Positions 6,626 through 7,683 of a stretch of DNA of 7,683 nt are shown here, in pieces. Numbering within the stretch: position 1 is the first letter of the stretch; the number at the start of each line of letters is the position of its first letter. The notes below the pieces were generated by a model that had not been told where the DNA came from, made no database searches, and saw nothing but the letters and a program-made list of their open reading frames with translations. Source of the stretch: CAIUPE01 sp046092445. GTDB lineage: Bacteria > Pseudomonadota > Alphaproteobacteria > Rhizobiales > Beijerinckiaceae. The DNA is taken from the NCBI GenBank assembly GCA_046092445.1, contig JBJTDR010000058.1:1-7683 (forward strand), in the 5' to 3' direction. A program made the translations under genes and the position numbers.

Positions 6626-6650
6626 AACACCGGACAGGAACAACAGTTCC
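6626..6650 (-). promoter_or_regulatory. EcfG-like promoter for the candidate small RNA
   Basis: On the minus strand GGAAC (6650-6646) and TGTT (6629-6626) are separated by 16 bp, the same spacing as the three perfect promoters in this window. The first base of the -10 departs from CGTT; this is the least conserved position of that element. The match gains weight from the terminator about 100 bp downstream. Confidence 0.55.
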
Positions 6651-6762
6651 CTCGGTTCTGTTCCCGACAGGGCAAATATGAATAAGCGATAAAGCGCCTC
6701 CCAAACACCCGTGATCAAGCAAGCGTAAGCTTGGCTATGTTACTGATATTCAACATTTTTCT

Positions 6763-6787
6763 GGAACCAAAAAGAGAAGACTACGTT
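6763..6787 (+). promoter_or_regulatory. EcfG-type promoter for the YciE-like / KGG-repeat gene pair
   Basis: GGAAC (6763-6767) and CGTT (6784-6787) are separated by exactly 16 bp, a perfect general stress promoter. The start point would be near 6795, about 27 nt before the ATG at 6822, leaving room for the GGAGA ribosome binding site. It places the downstream gene in the EcfG regulon. Confidence 0.87.
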
Positions 6788-6821
6788 CCCTCTCCGGTAT
6801 CGCAACACCGGGAGAGACATC

Positions 6822-7313
6822 ATGGCTATCAAATCGTTGAGCGATCTCTTGTCGAAAACATTGCAGGACGTCCTCTATTCCGAGCAATCCATCCAGAAGG
6901 CTATTCCGGCGCTTGCCGAAAAATCGACAAATCCGGAGCTCAAAAAAGTGCTGAAAGACCATCTGGCCAAAACAGAAGCGCAAATCAAACGGCTCGAAAA
7001 GGTCTTTACACTGGTCAAGAAGCCCGCAAGCAGCACGCAGTCCATCGCAATTGACGGCATTCTCGCCGAGGCCAAATCGGTTGCCGCCGCGATCGAAGAC
7101 CGGGATGTAAGGGATGCAGGCATTCTTGCCGCCATTCAGGAAGTCGAGCACTACGGTATCACGCGCTACGGAACCATGCTCGCCTGGGCCGATCAATTAT
7201 CGCTCAAGGAAGCCTCGTTACCCCTGCGCGATAGCCTGAACGCGTCAAAAGAACTCGACCGCACCTTGACCAAAATCGCCGAAACCCGCGTGAACCGGCT
7301 GGCCGCTGCCTGA
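6822..7313 (+). CDS. YciE/YciF-like DUF892 ferritin-like stress protein
   Basis: This 163-residue, almost wholly helical protein belongs to the DUF892 (YciE/YciF) family, four-helix ferritin-like proteins thought to bind a di-metal centre and induced by stress. The family start is clear (LSDLLSKTLQDVLYSEQSIQKAIPALA). Candidate metal ligands are E21, H47 and E52 in the first helix pair, E107 and H110 in the QEVEHYGITRYGTMLAWA helix, and E144 in the last helix. Length is normal for the family. The helix beginning IDGILAEAK, where many relatives carry a cysteine just upstream, has none here. A GGAGA Shine-Dalgarno lies 6 nt before the ATG. A perfect EcfG promoter precedes the gene and a KGG-repeat gene follows after 60 bp, echoing the enterobacterial yciGFE cluster. 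The precise biochemical activity is not known for the family. Confidence 0.9.
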   Translation: MAIKSLSDLLSKTLQDVLYSEQSIQKAIPALAEKSTNPELKKVLKDHLAKTEAQIKRLEKVFTLVKKPASSTQSIAIDGILAEAKSVAAAIEDRDVRDAGILAAIQEVEHYGITRYGTMLAWADQLSLKEASLPLRDSLNASKELDRTLTKIAETRVNRLAAA

Positions 7314-7373
7314 GGTCAAGAGCGTGTTTCAAAAAATTCCCCCGATCATTCCCCGCACATCAAGGGCAGACCC

Positions 7374-7652
7374 ATGATCGAGAAAATACCCACGCCACCG
7401 CGCCCCGCACGCCGCGGCTTCGCCGCGATGGACCCGACCATGCAACGCAAAATCGCCAGCAAAGGCGGCAAAAGTGTTCCCGATGAAAAGCGCAGCTTTT
7501 CACGCAGCCCCTCTCTGGCCGCAGAAGCAGGCCGCAAAGGCGGCAGCAGCGTCCCCGCCGAACACCGCAGCTTCGCCCGCGATCACACGCTCGCAGCCAA
7601 AGCCGGCAGAAAAGGCGGTGAAGCCGCCCATGCGCCGCGTGAGAAGGGGTGA
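7374..7652 (+). CDS. KGG-repeat (YciG-like) general stress protein
   Basis: This 92-residue, very basic and probably disordered protein carries KGG motifs at residues 30, 55 and 80, spaced exactly 25 residues, in units of the form AxKGGxSVPxExRSFxRxxxLAAxAGRKGG. It matches the KGG-repeat stress-induced family (YciG-like), whose molecular role is not established. The family core normally begins near RGFAAMD (residue 14), so the 13-residue Pro/Arg-rich leader is an extension; a later start at the ATG at 7428 would cut into the core and is less likely. An AAGGG ribosome binding site stands about 9 nt before the chosen ATG. No EcfG promoter lies in the 60-bp gap after the YciE-like gene, so the two are probably co-transcribed. 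The 31 bp that follow hold no recognisable terminator. Confidence 0.85.
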   Translation: MIEKIPTPPRPARRGFAAMDPTMQRKIASKGGKSVPDEKRSFSRSPSLAAEAGRKGGSSVPAEHRSFARDHTLAAKAGRKGGEAAHAPREKG

Positions 7653-7683
7653 GGTTTGGACGACTCTGGATGAAGTGGAGGAG

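Noticed and set aside
6660..6664. A second minus-strand GGAAC upstream of the candidate sRNA promoter
   Set aside because: At 16-bp spacing the -10 would read TTGT, a poor match. The GGAAC at 6650-6646 with TGTT fits better.
6593..6718. A 41-codon minus-strand reading frame starting at TTG (ending ...MQPFNTKT) between phyR and the YciE-like gene
   Set aside because: It needs a TTG start with no ribosome binding site, resembles no family known to me, and overlaps the candidate sRNA promoter and 5' half. The RNA explanation uses more of the sequence.
6750..7196. A 148-codon minus-strand frame opposite the YciE-like gene
   Set aside because: The opposite strand encodes a clear DUF892 protein with its own promoter and ribosome binding site. 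The antisense translation has no recognisable features.

Overview
The window reads as alphaproteobacterial chromosome. The main evidence is a complete core of the general stress response (GSR): the response regulator PhyR, its anti-sigma partner NepR, and the ECF15-type sigma factor EcfG, all found only in Alphaproteobacteria. Perfect EcfG-type promoters (GGAAC-N16-CGTT) lie beside them. Base composition is moderately GC-rich outside one very AT-rich spacer. The order within the class cannot be settled from this sequence.

Left half (1-4689) is a secretion and cell-surface region. The minus strand carries the first 988 codons of a very large RTX (calcium-binding nonapeptide repeat) protein that runs off the left edge. 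It is absent from simple closed-ORF lists because no stop lies inside the window. Divergent from it, on the plus strand, is a TolC-family outer-membrane channel of the type I secretion class, its likely exit pore. The 290 bp between them is about 19% G+C and must hold both promoters. No inner-membrane ABC transporter or membrane-fusion protein is in the window.

Middle (4690-6489) is the GSR control locus. The nepR-ecfG operon (4-bp ATGA overlap) and phyR are transcribed divergently from a 188-bp spacer. That spacer holds one perfect EcfG-type promoter in each direction, with their -35 elements only 8 bp apart, which implies positive autoregulation. The sensor kinase (PhyK type) is not present.

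Right part (6490-7683) looks like GSR output. A third perfect EcfG-type promoter drives a YciE/DUF892 ferritin-like protein, followed by a KGG-repeat (YciG-like) stress protein, resembling the enterobacterial yciGFE grouping. Between phyR and this pair, on the minus strand, there is a candidate unannotated small RNA of about 92 nt. It has a GGAAC-N16-TGTT promoter, a nested stem displaying a C-rich loop, and a GC-rich terminator hairpin with seven U's. This is the most interesting observation here, because it resembles in layout the GSR-controlled C-rich sRNA GsrN of Caulobacter.

Together the right two thirds form one regulatory circuit: PhyR-P binds NepR, which frees EcfG, which activates phyR, nepR-ecfG, the stress-protein pair and probably the sRNA. 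No EcfG-type promoter was found for the secretion genes, so they appear to be separately controlled.
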